Origin: an uncultured Clostridia bacterium
GTDB taxonomy: Bacteria > Bacillota > Clostridia > Christensenellales > CAG-314
DNA: 31,256 nucleotides
Direction: 5' to 3'
Assembly (NCBI GenBank): GCA_934281515.1
Contig: CAKQXG010000009.1
Coordinates: 1-31,256, forward strand
Part shown: piece after piece, positions 1-7,700 of the stretch
Layout: each line of letters starts with the position of its first letter
Numbering within the stretch: the first letter of the stretch is position 1
Notes under the pieces: model-generated
Database searches by the model: none
What the model saw: the letters and a program-made list of their open reading frames with translations, nothing else
What the model was told of the DNA's origin: nothing
Position numbers and translations under genes: made by a program

Positions 1-449
1 GTCCAGCCCTCTTTCAGACTGACGTATTCTACCGTCATCAGCGAGCCTGCGCTGTCCTTGGGGTACTTCAATATTTCGTTGATTTGCGCACGCGTTTCGG
101 GGTCGGACGTGTTGATGATACGTTTGACTACGCTTGCAGGCATTTCTTCGATGATGTCGACGGTATCGTCAAGGAACATCTCGTCAAATACCGCTTTCAA
201 TTCGGCGTCGGTAAAGCTGTTCAGCAACATTTCCTGACTGTCGGAGCTCATCTCGACAAACGTTTCCGCTGCATTCTCCTTGGAGAGTAATCGAAAAACC
301 ACCGGCATTTCGTTTTCGGGGAGTTCCTCCAACAACATTGCGGTGTCTTGTGGTCTTTCGTCGTTTACCAACGCTTTTATCTCGCGGAAGTTCCGCGCTT
401 CGAGCAGTCGGGCAATCTTTTCCGAAAGTTCCAGGATTTCGTTTTCCAT
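1..449 (-). CDS. mgtE: Magnesium transporter MgtE, N-terminal part (runs off window)
   Basis: MgtE is a homodimeric inner-membrane Mg2+ channel/transporter gated by a cytosolic N domain and CBS pair that sense Mg2+. The 149 codons visible here encode the N domain, with its helical repeats (for example LLEELPENEMPVVFRLL and FLDDTVDIIEEMP), and lead into the first CBS region at YPKDSAGSLMTVEYVSL. That last stretch is highly typical of the family. The ATG at 449-447 is preceded by AAGGAGGTAG about 5 nt upstream, which fixes the start. The membrane part lies beyond the window edge. An M-box riboswitch, a terminator and a consensus promoter lie upstream on the same strand, so expression should fall when Mg2+ is plentiful. 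The identification is firm from sequence; the regulation follows from the known M-box class. Confidence 0.95.
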   Translation of the reverse strand, partial: MENEILELSEKIARLLEARNFREIKALVNDERPQDTAMLLEELPENEMPVVFRLLSKENAAETFVEMSSDSQEMLLNSFTDAELKAVFDEMFLDDTVDIIEEMPASVVKRIINTSDPETRAQINEILKYPKDSAGSLMTVEYVSLKEGW

Positions 450-550
450 ATTACTACCTCCTTTGTCGATAAATATTTGCGGGAAAGCCGCTTGTTGCAA
501 AAAGCGACTTGGCATATCCGTAATCGGTGCTTGTTGAGTGTTTCCCGCAA

Positions 551-581
551 CCCTTTACAAAAAAAAACTTGGCGTAAAGGG
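551..581 (-). other. Second hairpin in mgtE leader
   Basis: On the - strand CCCTTTAC pairs with GTAAAGGG (8 bp) around a loop that contains nine T residues. It lies between the riboswitch terminator and the mgtE ribosome binding site. Its role is unknown; it could be part of an alternative antiterminator fold or an RNA processing site. Confidence 0.45.
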
Positions 582-596
582 CATTTTGTGCAACAA

Positions 597-630
597 AACA
601 AAAAAGTCCGTGCTTGTAAAAAGCTCGGAC
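597..630 (-). terminator. Intrinsic terminator of the M-box leader
   Basis: On the - strand GTCCGAGC and GCACGGAC form an 8-bp stem with one A-A mismatch, followed by a run of six T and a further T-rich stretch. It sits about 70 nt downstream of the M-box aptamer and upstream of mgtE. This is where a transcription-attenuating expression platform is expected: Mg2+ binding would favour this terminator. Confidence 0.75.
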
Positions 631-698
631 ATTTGAAATCAATCGATACGTTTCTAAAAAATGCGGGACATACACACAACCGCTGACGGAAACGTCGC

Positions 699-857
699 CT
701 TACCATTACAAGCTTTAGCATCGTCGGGCGGTGTAGTTGCGTTAGGTCATGCCTTGGTTTCGACATGCCCTGTTGACCATTCGTTAAGTGTCTCCACAAA
801 ATAAAGACGGCAGCAACCCGTATCCCGACGGTAGCCTCACCTACCGGGGATATTAAG
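699..857 (-). promoter_or_regulatory. M-box (ykoK leader) Mg2+ riboswitch
   Basis: Read on the - strand, the segment has the conserved M-box blocks in order: GGTAGGTGAGGCTACC, then GTTGCTGCCG, then AATGGTCAACAG, then GATGCTAAAGCTTGTAATGG. A CTTA/TAAG pairing can close P1. M-box aptamers bind several Mg2+ ions, compact, and switch off Mg2+ transporter genes. The downstream gene is mgtE, which is the classic partner. The ends are approximate because P1 is not strongly defined by eye. Confidence 0.92.
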
Positions 858-940
858 TTTTTTTGCGACGTGGGCGACCGTGGTGTACGCAACGTTTGTT
901 TTGTCACGACGCAGCAATCGTTACGCCTATCGTCACTGCA

Positions 941-969
941 AGTATAAGTCTTTTTTGCGCCCTTGTCAA
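941..969 (-). promoter_or_regulatory. Sigma-A promoter of the mgtE leader
   Basis: On the - strand TTGACA (969-964) and TATACT (946-941) are separated by exactly 17 nt. Transcription would start near 934, giving a leader of about 485 nt before the mgtE ATG that contains the whole M-box. Confidence 0.85.
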
Positions 970-1010
970 TCAATTTATACTATGTTTTTTGTATTGCAAG
1001 TGTGCAACAA

Positions 1011-1039
1011 TTGACTTTTGTGCCGCAGTGTGGTATTAT
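1011..1039 (+). promoter_or_regulatory. Sigma-A promoter for the small membrane protein
   Basis: TTGACT (1011-1016) and TATTAT (1034-1039) are 17 nt apart, and the ATG of the next gene follows at 1076. It is back to back with the mgtE promoter, about 40 nt away. Confidence 0.8.
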
Positions 1040-1075
1040 TTAGCCAATCTCGTCGGCACACTTCAAGGAGCGCGT

Positions 1076-1465
1076 ATGAAAGAGTACTATCTCAATCGTT
1101 TCAAATGGATATTCAACTACACAAGTCGCAACTTCTGGTACGTCATTGCCAAGACATTGTGTATTATCGTCGGCTTGCCGATTTATGCGGCGGTGTTTGC
1201 CGTGGAAATGGTGCTGACCTTTGTCAATATGCTGTTTTGCTGGATACCTGTTTTGCGCGTACTGATCACCGTCATTTGCAAAGGTACGATACTCATCATT
1301 GACAAACTGTATTACATTTGTATATTGACCGACCTTGGCAAGTTCCGTGACGCAGTGATGTCGGTTGACGACGAACAACGTTTTGCCGACGTGCAGTACA
1401 CAATATCCGACGACGAACAGGACAGTGCCGACCTGCATACGGACAAAGATTCCGACAATCAATAA
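1076..1465 (+). CDS. Small membrane protein of unknown function
   Basis: I do not recognise this 129-residue protein. It starts at the ATG with AAGGAG 6 nt upstream and just after a good promoter; a longer in-frame reading from 863 would begin upstream of that promoter and is not needed. The first ~20 residues are aromatic and basic. Residues about 23-50 and 52-80 form two long hydrophobic segments, likely membrane spans. The last ~40 residues are strongly acidic (many D and E, ending DKDSDNQ) and probably cytosolic. It is transcribed divergently from mgtE and closed by its own terminator, so it is a single-gene unit. A link to Mg2+ homeostasis is possible only from position. Confidence 0.75.
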   Translation: MKEYYLNRFKWIFNYTSRNFWYVIAKTLCIIVGLPIYAAVFAVEMVLTFVNMLFCWIPVLRVLITVICKGTILIIDKLYYICILTDLGKFRDAVMSVDDEQRFADVQYTISDDEQDSADLHTDKDSDNQ

Positions 1466-1477
1466 TTAGCTCTATGC

Positions 1478-1518
1478 AAAAGGACTGCTTGAGATTGTGT
1501 CTCTTGCAGTCCTTTTTT
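1478..1518 (+). terminator. Intrinsic terminator after the small membrane protein gene
   Basis: AAAAGGACTGC pairs with GCAGTCCTTTT (11 bp), with a further GAGA/TCTC inner stem, followed by a T run. The hairpin is also A-rich on its left side, so it may work in both directions and close the convergent DUF1540-like gene. Confidence 0.88.
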
Positions 1519-1529
1519 GTTGCCTTGTA

Positions 1530-1676
1530 CTACTTTTCTTCGTAGTCTTTGCAGTAGTGCGCGGTGTCACAATCTTTGCACGGTGTAACCGTGATCTTGG
1601 ACAGCTTGCATACGGAGTCTTTGGCGTTGTGATGTTTGCAAGCGCAAACGTCGCACATAATGGTTTGATTCTTCAT
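1530..1676 (-). CDS. Small Cys-rich DUF1540-like protein
   Basis: A 48-residue reading frame with a strong GGAGG about 7 nt before its ATG. It has six cysteines: CDVCAC at residues 8-13, C23, C33, C36 and C42, in the pattern CxxCxC...C...CxxC...C. It ends with HYCKDYEEK. This matches the general pattern of DUF1540 proteins, short clostridial proteins with conserved Cys that probably bind metal and often accumulate around sporulation; function is not established. The gene lies convergent to the preceding one, and the shared terminator at 1478-1518 could serve both. The strict reading frame, Shine-Dalgarno site and cysteine spacing support a real gene; the family assignment is from memory. Confidence 0.7.
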   Translation of the reverse strand: MKNQTIMCDVCACKHHNAKDSVCKLSKITVTPCKDCDTAHYCKDYEEK

Positions 1677-1783
1677 TTATTTTTACCTCCTGTGGTATTT
1701 ACAGTTTGCCCCTGTTGCGCCGTTTTGATACGTCGCGTACGCAAAAAATAAACAAAACAGTCGTCAATCGGCATTTTGCGCGA

Positions 1784-1812
1784 TAGATATCTCGTCCCGA
1801 TTGTATGGTCAA
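1784..1812 (-). promoter_or_regulatory. Candidate promoter for the DUF1540-like gene
   Basis: On the - strand TTGACC (1812-1807) and TATCTA (1789-1784) are 17 nt apart, about 110 nt upstream of the ATG. The -10 box is only a partial match. The 1677-1989 interval otherwise holds only this site and the rplI promoter. Confidence 0.45.
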
Positions 1813-1865
1813 CCGACAGACAACGTCCTAAAACATCGAAAGTGACAAAATATTGCATTTTTGAT

Positions 1866-1894
1866 TTGACGAAAGACATATTTTAGGATATAAT
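1866..1894 (+). promoter_or_regulatory. Sigma-A promoter of rplI
   Basis: TTGACG (1866-1871), a 17-nt spacer and TATAAT (1889-1894). The leader before the rplI ATG is about 90 nt. Confidence 0.88.
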
Positions 1895-1989
1895 TACAAG
1901 GTAAAAGTGTCAAAATTATGTTTTTTAGTCCGTTCGGCTTGCTATCGAAGCGTGTCGACGGGTGTATTTTCCGCAAGGAGTAGAGTATT

Positions 1990-2430
1990 ATGAAAGTTCT
2001 TTTGTTACAAGATGTCAAGGGACAAGGAAAAAAAGGCGAAATCATCAACGTATCCGACGGATACGCCAACAACTGTCTGCTTAAAAAAGGTTTGGCAAAA
2101 GTTGCCACCGCCGACACGATAAACGCCGTTGCCATTCATGACCAGGCAGTTGCCAAGCAACGTGCCGCCGAAAAGGCAGCCGCCGAGCAAGCCGCAAAGA
2201 AACTCAAAGGTCAGGTCGTCAAGATTGTCGCCGACAAAGGTACGCAGGGAGGCAAGCTGTACGGCAGCATAACGGGCAAGGAAATTGCCGAAGGGCTTTG
2301 CGCCATGGGCTTTGAAGTGGACAAGAAACAAATCGTCCTGAAAGACCCCATTCGTGCTGTAGGTACCTATCCTGTCACAGTCAAGGTGTATGCGGAGATT
2401 TTTGTTCCCGTCACGGTGATAGTAGAATAA
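1990..2430 (+). CDS. rplI: 50S ribosomal protein bL9
   Basis: bL9 binds 23S rRNA with its N domain and reaches across the ribosome surface with a long helix; it affects reading-frame maintenance. The 146 residues match the normal length. The start MKVLLLQDVKGQGKKGE and the following VSDGYANNCLLKKGLA are the family signature; a long Ala/Lys/Gln helix follows (about 45-72), then the C domain with GGKLYGSIT and PIRAVGTYPVTVKVY. AAGGAG lies 6-8 nt before the ATG. It has its own promoter and is followed by rho, which has a separate promoter. Confidence 0.97.
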   Translation: MKVLLLQDVKGQGKKGEIINVSDGYANNCLLKKGLAKVATADTINAVAIHDQAVAKQRAAEKAAAEQAAKKLKGQVVKIVADKGTQGGKLYGSITGKEIAEGLCAMGFEVDKKQIVLKDPIRAVGTYPVTVKVYAEIFVPVTVIVE

Positions 2431-2469
2431 TTTTTTAAAACTTAGCCGACAAATTTTGCTTTTATTCGT

Positions 2470-2511
2470 CGATTTTCGCATTCGTCGCCGCTTGACTGTT
2501 TGCGAAAATCG
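2470..2511 (+). repeat. 11-bp perfect inverted repeat overlapping the rho promoter
   Basis: CGATTTTCGCA at 2470-2480 is exactly complementary to TGCGAAAATCG at 2501-2511, with a 20-nt loop. No T run follows, so it is a poor terminator. The right arm lies in the spacer between the -35 and -10 boxes of the rho promoter and the -35 box is in the loop, so it could be an operator. Confidence 0.55.
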
Positions 2512-2520
2512 GCATACAAT
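2492..2520 (+). promoter_or_regulatory. Sigma-A promoter of rho
   Basis: TTGACT (2492-2497), a 17-nt spacer and TACAAT (2515-2520). This leaves a leader of about 160 nt before the rho start with no long reading frame of its own. Confidence 0.75.
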
Positions 2521-2685
2521 ACTATTGTTTGATAATCAAGCGTCCGATTACTATTCTTTTGTTGCGCTTGGCAATGCGTTATCCGATATACAAACTGAAA
2601 TGATTTTGCCTGTTGTGGCTACCGTATTGCCGTATATTTTTATTTCAAACAATTCTGATTTTAAATACTTTTGGAGGATTGTCAA

Positions 2686-4068
2686 GTGAACAATTCATTT
2701 TCTAATATCGAGCAACTTACCGAAGCCGTCAACAATATGACGGTGGCTTCTTTGCGCGAAGTAGCGCGTGACTTCGGCATTGTACCGCGTAACCGCAAAC
2801 GGGACGAACTTATCCGTATGATTATTGACGTGTACAACGGCGACATGCAACCCGAGGGACCCAAAAAGATGGGACGTCCCACCAAGGCCAGCATGGCACG
2901 CCAACCTGCTGCGGAGCCGACAATTGCCGAGCAAACACCTGCGCTTGCCGAAGTCGGGCAAGGTATCCTTGAAATAATGCCAGACGGCTACGGTTTTGTT
3001 CGTACGGAAAACTATTCCACGACCCCCGGAAAAGACTACTATGTGTCTGCCGGGATCATACAGCGCATGAATTTGCGCACGGGTGACAAACTGACCGCGG
3101 TACTTAAACAGTATCCCGACAAAACCGCACCGTCGGTAGTGTTTGTCAAGGAAATTAACGATCAGGTTTGCCTCGGATTGCGCCGTACGCCGTTTGACAT
3201 GCTGGAAGCATGCTTCCCCAACGAGCGTATAAACATCGTTGCCGATCGCACGGACTACAGTTTGCGCGCATTGGACCTTGTTGCGCCTATCGGTAAAGGC
3301 ACGCGCGGCCTTATCGTCGCGCCGCCCAAGGCAGGCAAAACGGTACTGCTTAAAAAGATTGCAAAAGCCGTTTCTCAAAACCATCCCGAAATTCACCTTA
3401 CGGTACTGCTCATCGACGAACGTCCCGAGGAAGTGACCGACTTTAAGGACAGCGTAGACTGCGACGTAGTATACAGCACGTTTGACCAATCTCCGCAAAA
3501 TCACACTCGTATTGCCGAAATCGTCATGTCAAACGCGCGCCGTCGTGTAGAGCAGGGGCAGGACGTAATGATTCTTATGGACAGCATTACTCGCCTTGGT
3601 CGCGCCTACAACCAGACAATAGAAATGAGCGGACGTACTTTGACCGGCGGTTTGGACATATCCGCATTGCAGGAACCCAAAAAGATGTTCGGTTCGGGAC
3701 GTAACGTACGTGGCGGCGGTAGCCTGACGATTCTGGCAACCGCATTGGTTGAGACGGGTAGCAAACTTGACGACATAGTGTTTGAAGAATTCAAGGGCAC
3801 GGGCAACATGGAAATCCGCCTTGACCGCCGCATGAGCGAAAAACGCGTATTCCCGGCAATCGATCTTAACCGAAGCGGTACCCGCAGGGAAGAATTGCTG
3901 TTTACTCCCGAAGAGATGGAAGGCATGATGCTGTGCCGTCACATGCTGTCAGGCGAGGATCCCGTGCGCGCTACGGAAGAACTGCTTGACATCATCATGG
4001 CGACTGCAGACAACAAAGAAACGGTGGAGATTCTGCGTAGACTAAACAGTCGTCGCGGAAAGAAATAA
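2686..4068 (+). CDS. rho: Transcription termination factor Rho
   Basis: Rho is a hexameric RNA helicase that ends transcription. The GTG start at 2686 has GGAGG 8 nt upstream; reading from 2671 would use the Shine-Dalgarno sequence itself as codons. The product is 460 residues. It has an N-terminal SAP-like Rho_N helical region (MTVASLREVARDFGI), a short linker carrying GRPTKAS, the cold-shock RNA-binding domain (GILEIMPDGYGFVRTENY), and the ATPase domain with Walker A PPKAGKT ending at T219, Walker B LLIDERPEEV, DSITRLGRAYN, and the Q-loop/R-loop region GGLDISAL and GGGSLTILATAL. All key motifs are intact. mnmA starts 3 nt after the stop, suggesting cotranscription. Confidence 0.97.
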   Translation: MNNSFSNIEQLTEAVNNMTVASLREVARDFGIVPRNRKRDELIRMIIDVYNGDMQPEGPKKMGRPTKASMARQPAAEPTIAEQTPALAEVGQGILEIMPDGYGFVRTENYSTTPGKDYYVSAGIIQRMNLRTGDKLTAVLKQYPDKTAPSVVFVKEINDQVCLGLRRTPFDMLEACFPNERINIVADRTDYSLRALDLVAPIGKGTRGLIVAPPKAGKTVLLKKIAKAVSQNHPEIHLTVLLIDERPEEVTDFKDSVDCDVVYSTFDQSPQNHTRIAEIVMSNARRRVEQGQDVMILMDSITRLGRAYNQTIEMSGRTLTGGLDISALQEPKKMFGSGRNVRGGGSLTILATALVETGSKLDDIVFEEFKGTGNMEIRLDRRMSEKRVFPAIDLNRSGTRREELLFTPEEMEGMMLCRHMLSGEDPVRATEELLDIIMATADNKETVEILRRLNSRRGKK

Positions 4069-4071
4069 ACT

Positions 4072-5142
4072 ATGAAAACGGTCGTACTCGGTATGAGCGG
4101 CGGCGTGGACAGCGCGGTCTCGGCATACTTGCTTAAACAACAGGGCTACAACGTGGTGGCTCTGTTTATGCACAACTGGGAAGAAACCGCCGACGGTTGT
4201 TGTACCGCCGAACAGGATTTTGAGGACGTCAAACGCGTCAGCGACAAGATCGGCATACCGTACTACTCGGTCAACTTTGCCTCGGAATACAAACAACGCG
4301 TATTCAGTTATTTTTTGGACGAGTACCGTCGAGGTCGCACTCCCAATCCCGACGTGTTGTGTAATCGGGAAATCAAATTCGGTCCTTTTTTACAGTACGC
4401 AAAAGCGCTCGGAGCCGACTACATTGCCACGGGGCATTACTGCGGCATAAAGCACGAAAAAGGCGTACATTACCTGCTTAAAGCCGCCGATCAAAACAAG
4501 GATCAAACCTACTTCCTCAATCAACTGTCGCAAAATCAGCTTGCCGACGTGCTTTTTCCGCTTGCCGACATGCACAAGGACGAAGTACGCGCCATTGCCG
4601 ACCGACTGGGACTTGTCAACGCTCGCAAAAAGGACAGTACGGGCATATGTTTTATCGGCGAACGCAACTTTCGTGAGTTTTTGCAAAACTATCTGCCAAA
4701 CCAACCAGGCGACATTGTCGATCTTGAGGGTAACGTGGTGGGGCAACACATAGGATTGATGTACTACACGCTCGGTCAACGTCGCGGTCTGGGACTTGGC
4801 GGCACGCATGAAAGTCAGAACAGGTGGTTTGTGGTAGAAAAGGACATGCAGGCAAACAAACTTGTTGTGTCGCACGGCGACGAATCGGTGCTGATGTCTA
4901 CGTCGCTGACGGCTTCTACGCTCAACTGGATACCCGAACCGCTAGGAAAAGACTTTACTTGTTGCGCCAAATTTCGCTATCGCCAAAGCGAGCAGTTGGT
5001 GGACGTGCATATCAACGACGACGGCACATGTCGGGTGGACTTCCGCGAGAAGCAACGCGCCGTTACCCCGGGACAATTTGTTGTGTTTTACAACGATACA
5101 AGGTGTCTCGGCGGCGGCATAATAGAAACCGTTACCAAGTAG
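4072..5142 (+). CDS. mnmA: tRNA-specific 2-thiouridylase MnmA
   Basis: MnmA adds sulfur to U34 of tRNAs for Lys, Glu and Gln, using ATP and persulfide from a cysteine desulfurase. The 356 residues are a normal length. The PP-loop SGGVDS is at residues 9-14. The two catalytic cysteines are present: C97 in NPDVLCNREIKFG and C193 in STGICFIGERNF. The middle domain carries GHYCGI and DQTYFLNQL, and the C-terminal beta-barrel ends in TRCLGGGII. It follows rho with a 3-nt gap and has only a weak Shine-Dalgarno site, so translation is probably coupled to rho. Confidence 0.96.
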   Translation: MKTVVLGMSGGVDSAVSAYLLKQQGYNVVALFMHNWEETADGCCTAEQDFEDVKRVSDKIGIPYYSVNFASEYKQRVFSYFLDEYRRGRTPNPDVLCNREIKFGPFLQYAKALGADYIATGHYCGIKHEKGVHYLLKAADQNKDQTYFLNQLSQNQLADVLFPLADMHKDEVRAIADRLGLVNARKKDSTGICFIGERNFREFLQNYLPNQPGDIVDLEGNVVGQHIGLMYYTLGQRRGLGLGGTHESQNRWFVVEKDMQANKLVVSHGDESVLMSTSLTASTLNWIPEPLGKDFTCCAKFRYRQSEQLVDVHINDDGTCRVDFREKQRAVTPGQFVVFYNDTRCLGGGIIETVTK

Positions 5143-5147
5143 CAGTG

Positions 5148-5175
5148 TTGACAATCGGTAACTGAATTTTGCATA
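5148..5175 (+). promoter_or_regulatory. Weak candidate promoter upstream of the DUF1624 gene
   Basis: A perfect TTGACA (5148-5153) is followed after 16 nt by TGCATA, a poor -10 box. The 150-nt gap after mnmA implies a new transcription start, but this site is only a suggestion; an ECF-type promoter read by the neighbouring sigma factor is equally possible. Confidence 0.3.
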
Positions 5176-5295
5176 CGTATCGGGATTTTTGTGACAAAAG
5201 CGGCGTTTTGATAAAAGCCAGAGTCTGCAAATGCAACGTTTCTTATGTTTATGTCGGCTCGCACGAAAATCCTGACAATATACATCGGAGTACCA

Positions 5296-6186
5296 ATGGA
5301 AAGTACAATAACCAATGATGTCGTTTCGCAGAGTGACATCGACAAAACGCTTGACGAACTTGCCGCAGAGCCTGCTCCCGCACCCAAAAAACGTGTGTGG
5401 GAAGTGGACTTTTTGCGTGGCGCGCTTATATTGTTTGTGGTATGGGACCACCTTATGTGGGATATCGTCTACTCCTCGGGTGGCAATTACCACACGGGAT
5501 TTTTCCAAATGCTGTTTGCGCTGGGCGAGCGGTATTACAACGGCGTTTTGCGTGAAACCGTCCATGATACATTTGTCACGTTGTTCGTATTTTTGTCGGG
5601 CGTGTCGTGCAGTTTTTCGTCAAACAACGGCAAGCGTGCAATCAAGATGATTTCCTTTGCCATGCTGTTGACGGCGGCGACATATGCGGCTTCGGCGATA
5701 TTCAACGACAACATTACCATACGTTTCAACGTAATTCATTGTATTGCGCTGTCGGTGCTGTTGTGGACGTGCATAGATTGGATTCGCATTCGTTGTGTGC
5801 GCAACTGGCAAAAAAATGTGTTCGGCTTTGTGTGCTTTGCCGTAATTATTGCCGTACTTGTGGTGGGATACTGTTTCAAAAATCAACCCGTTGACAGCAA
5901 CAATAAAGCATTCTTCTTTTTGTTGCCGCACACCGGCTTCGATTACGCTCACTTCAAGGGCGGCGACTACTTGCCGTTTTTCCCCGACTTTGGTTGGTTC
6001 CTTGTCGGAGCGTTTCTGGGGATTGCGCTGTACAAACAAAAGACGACTTTATTTCCGTCGGTCAATCCCAAGTATTTGTGTCCGTTTACATTTTGCGGAC
6101 GTTACAGCCTGTGGATATACCTTGGCAGTCAAACGTTGATGTACGGCATAGTGTATCTTTTGCACGGCATCCTTGACGTACTGTAG
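5296..6186 (+). CDS. DUF1624/HGSNAT-like membrane acyltransferase family protein
   Basis: A 296-residue polytopic membrane protein. The motif WEVDFLRGALILFVVWDHLMW near residue 35 is typical of DUF1624 proteins, which relate to the heparan-alpha-glucosaminide N-acetyltransferase family and to acyltransferase-3-like proteins. About seven hydrophobic segments follow, with FLSGVSCSFS and the polar PHTGFDYAHFKGGDYLPFFPDFGWFL loop region near residue 215. The ATG at 5296 has GGAG about 7 nt upstream and is preferred to an in-frame ATG at 5245. Substrate is unknown. It stops 4 nt before the ECF sigma gene, so it may be in the same transcript and concern envelope modification. Confidence 0.75.
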   Translation: MESTITNDVVSQSDIDKTLDELAAEPAPAPKKRVWEVDFLRGALILFVVWDHLMWDIVYSSGGNYHTGFFQMLFALGERYYNGVLRETVHDTFVTLFVFLSGVSCSFSSNNGKRAIKMISFAMLLTAATYAASAIFNDNITIRFNVIHCIALSVLLWTCIDWIRIRCVRNWQKNVFGFVCFAVIIAVLVVGYCFKNQPVDSNNKAFFFLLPHTGFDYAHFKGGDYLPFFPDFGWFLVGAFLGIALYKQKTTLFPSVNPKYLCPFTFCGRYSLWIYLGSQTLMYGIVYLLHGILDVL

Positions 6187-6190
6187 AAAT

Positions 6191-6742
6191 ATGGATGACA
6201 ACATGCGCTTACAGATAAATAAGTGTCTTAGCGATATCTCCGACGGGCAAGTTTCCTCGTTGGAGATTTTGTCATGCCTTGTTTCGGGGCGTATGTACTC
6301 CGTTGCCTGTTCGGTGCTGCACGACAGAACCCTTGCCGAGGACGCCGTGCAGGACGCCTTTGTCAACATAGTGGACAATGCACACCGTTTCAAACCCGAC
6401 ACAAACGGCTATGCATGGATATGCAAAATCACGCAAAACTGTGCGCTGAACATTTTGCGTAAGGAACGCCGCCGACCTACCGTCGACATCGACGAGTGCT
6501 TTTTTCTTGCCGACCCGAACGATCCTTTTGCCCGAACGGAAGCCACGCTTACGCTACGTCGTGCACTGTCGGTGTTGGACGAACGGGAAAAGCAAGCGGT
6601 GTACTACAAGTATTTTATGGACCAAACCGTACGGGATATTGCAAAGTTTACAGGGCAAAGCAAATCGGCTGTGCAACGTACGATAGATCGCGCCGAGCAA
6701 AAAATGAAAACATTTTTGACCGACGGCGGGACAAAAGGATAG
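6191..6742 (+). CDS. ECF-family RNA polymerase sigma factor (sigma-70 family)
   Basis: A 183-residue protein with sigma region 2 (RMYSVACSVLHDRTLAEDAVQDAFVNI and GYAWICKITQNCALNILRKERR) and region 4 (LSVLDEREKQAVYYKYFMDQ, then the helix-turn-helix VRDIAKFTGQSKSAVQRTIDRA). There is no region 3, as in ECF factors. No clear Shine-Dalgarno site precedes the ATG at 6191; an in-frame TTG at 6173 overlapping the upstream gene is an alternative. The gene for a probable membrane anti-sigma factor starts 20 nt downstream. Likely targets, by context only, are this cluster and envelope genes. Confidence 0.9.
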   Translation: MDDNMRLQINKCLSDISDGQVSSLEILSCLVSGRMYSVACSVLHDRTLAEDAVQDAFVNIVDNAHRFKPDTNGYAWICKITQNCALNILRKERRRPTVDIDECFFLADPNDPFARTEATLTLRRALSVLDEREKQAVYYKYFMDQTVRDIAKFTGQSKSAVQRTIDRAEQKMKTFLTDGGTKG

Positions 6743-6762
6743 ATAAAGGTGTTGTTTAAGCG

Positions 6763-7521
6763 ATGAAAGACCAACGTATCGAGCAACTGTTTGACGACTA
6801 CGCCAACGAGTTGCCACAAAAAAATAATTTGTGCAGTCGTGCGGCAGACAAACTTGACGCCAAACGCCGCAAAAAAACGCCCAATTGGTTTGCAAGGCTG
6901 GGCGTCGCTTGCGCTGCAATGTTGGTGTGTATCATTTGCTTGTCGGCGGTTATTCCGTGGGGCGGCAAATCCGACGCTCGTCCCGAGTCGCCCTCTGCAG
7001 ACGAGGCAACTTCTGCGCCGACTGTGTATGCAAGGGCAGACGTCGTCGGAGTAAAGGTCGGTGCCGGGGCGAATTTGTCGGGCGATCTTGCAACAATCGG
7101 CGTTGACGGTAATGTCGGCTCGTTGTTCGGTGCCGACAAACTTGCTTCGGACAATGCCGATCTCGATTCCGATAATACCGATGTGTTTGGCGCAAAGTAC
7201 ATTGCTTGCTACGTTTTGAAGGACGGCAATCGTCGGCTTGTGTCGGTTGTCGCAACCTATCGGGTGTATGACGAGTATTCTGCAAGCTACTGCGACGTCG
7301 TGGTGGTGTGCGAAGTAAACGGTTTTGTTTCTGCCGAGCTTAAACGGACGTATGACAACGTCGGCTCTGCGGTAGTCGGTGGAATGACGGACAAAGGCGA
7401 ATATTTGTCGCAATCGGTGGTGCATAGTAGCGACGCGCACTTTTACGTGTTTGTCTACGGTTCGCAGTCGGCACAAACGTCGCAGGTGTGCAATGCACTT
7501 ACATCTATGTACCGAGCATAA
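6763..7521 (+). CDS. Putative membrane-anchored anti-sigma factor
   Basis: A 252-residue protein with a short cytosolic N-terminal region (RIEQLFDDYANELPQ, basic KLDAKRRKK), one membrane span at about residues 46-66 (ACAAMLVCIICLSAVI), and a ~185-residue outer part of low similarity to anything I recognise. It is directly downstream of an ECF sigma gene, the usual place for its anti-sigma factor. It lacks the HxxxCxxC zinc motif of the ZAS class, so it would be a different type. AAAGGTG lies about 10 nt before the ATG. The role is inferred from position and topology. Confidence 0.65.
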   Translation: MKDQRIEQLFDDYANELPQKNNLCSRAADKLDAKRRKKTPNWFARLGVACAAMLVCIICLSAVIPWGGKSDARPESPSADEATSAPTVYARADVVGVKVGAGANLSGDLATIGVDGNVGSLFGADKLASDNADLDSDNTDVFGAKYIACYVLKDGNRRLVSVVATYRVYDEYSASYCDVVVVCEVNGFVSAELKRTYDNVGSAVVGGMTDKGEYLSQSVVHSSDAHFYVFVYGSQSAQTSQVCNALTSMYRA

Positions 7522-7538
7522 AAATGTAAAAAAATCTT

Positions 7539-7569
7539 CTGCCCGAGCGGGACAAAACCGTTCGGGCAG
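7539..7569 (+). terminator. Strong hairpin after the anti-sigma gene
   Basis: CTGCCCGAGCGG pairs with CCGTTCGGGCAG (12 bp, one G-T pair) around a 7-nt loop. In the + direction it is followed only by TGTTGTATCTG, a weak T tract. On the - strand it is followed by a run of seven T. It probably separates the sigma/anti-sigma unit from the lipoprotein genes, though not perfectly. Confidence 0.5.
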
Positions 7570-7700
7570 TGTTGTATCTGTGAAAATCGGCGTTCGGACA
7601 GTGTAAACGACTTGACCGTCGACAACGAAACAACACGCAACGGAAAGTCGGGGTAAAACGGCTTGCGCCGTGCGTAAATGTTTAGTAAAAAGGAGAAAAT

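Noticed and set aside
377..973. A 198-codon open frame on the - strand upstream of mgtE
   Set aside because: It runs through the M-box riboswitch and terminator and has no coding character; the RNA explanation is far stronger.
2456..2689. A 77-codon + strand frame between rplI and rho
   Set aside because: It covers the rho promoter and inverted repeat, has no ribosome binding site and resembles no protein.
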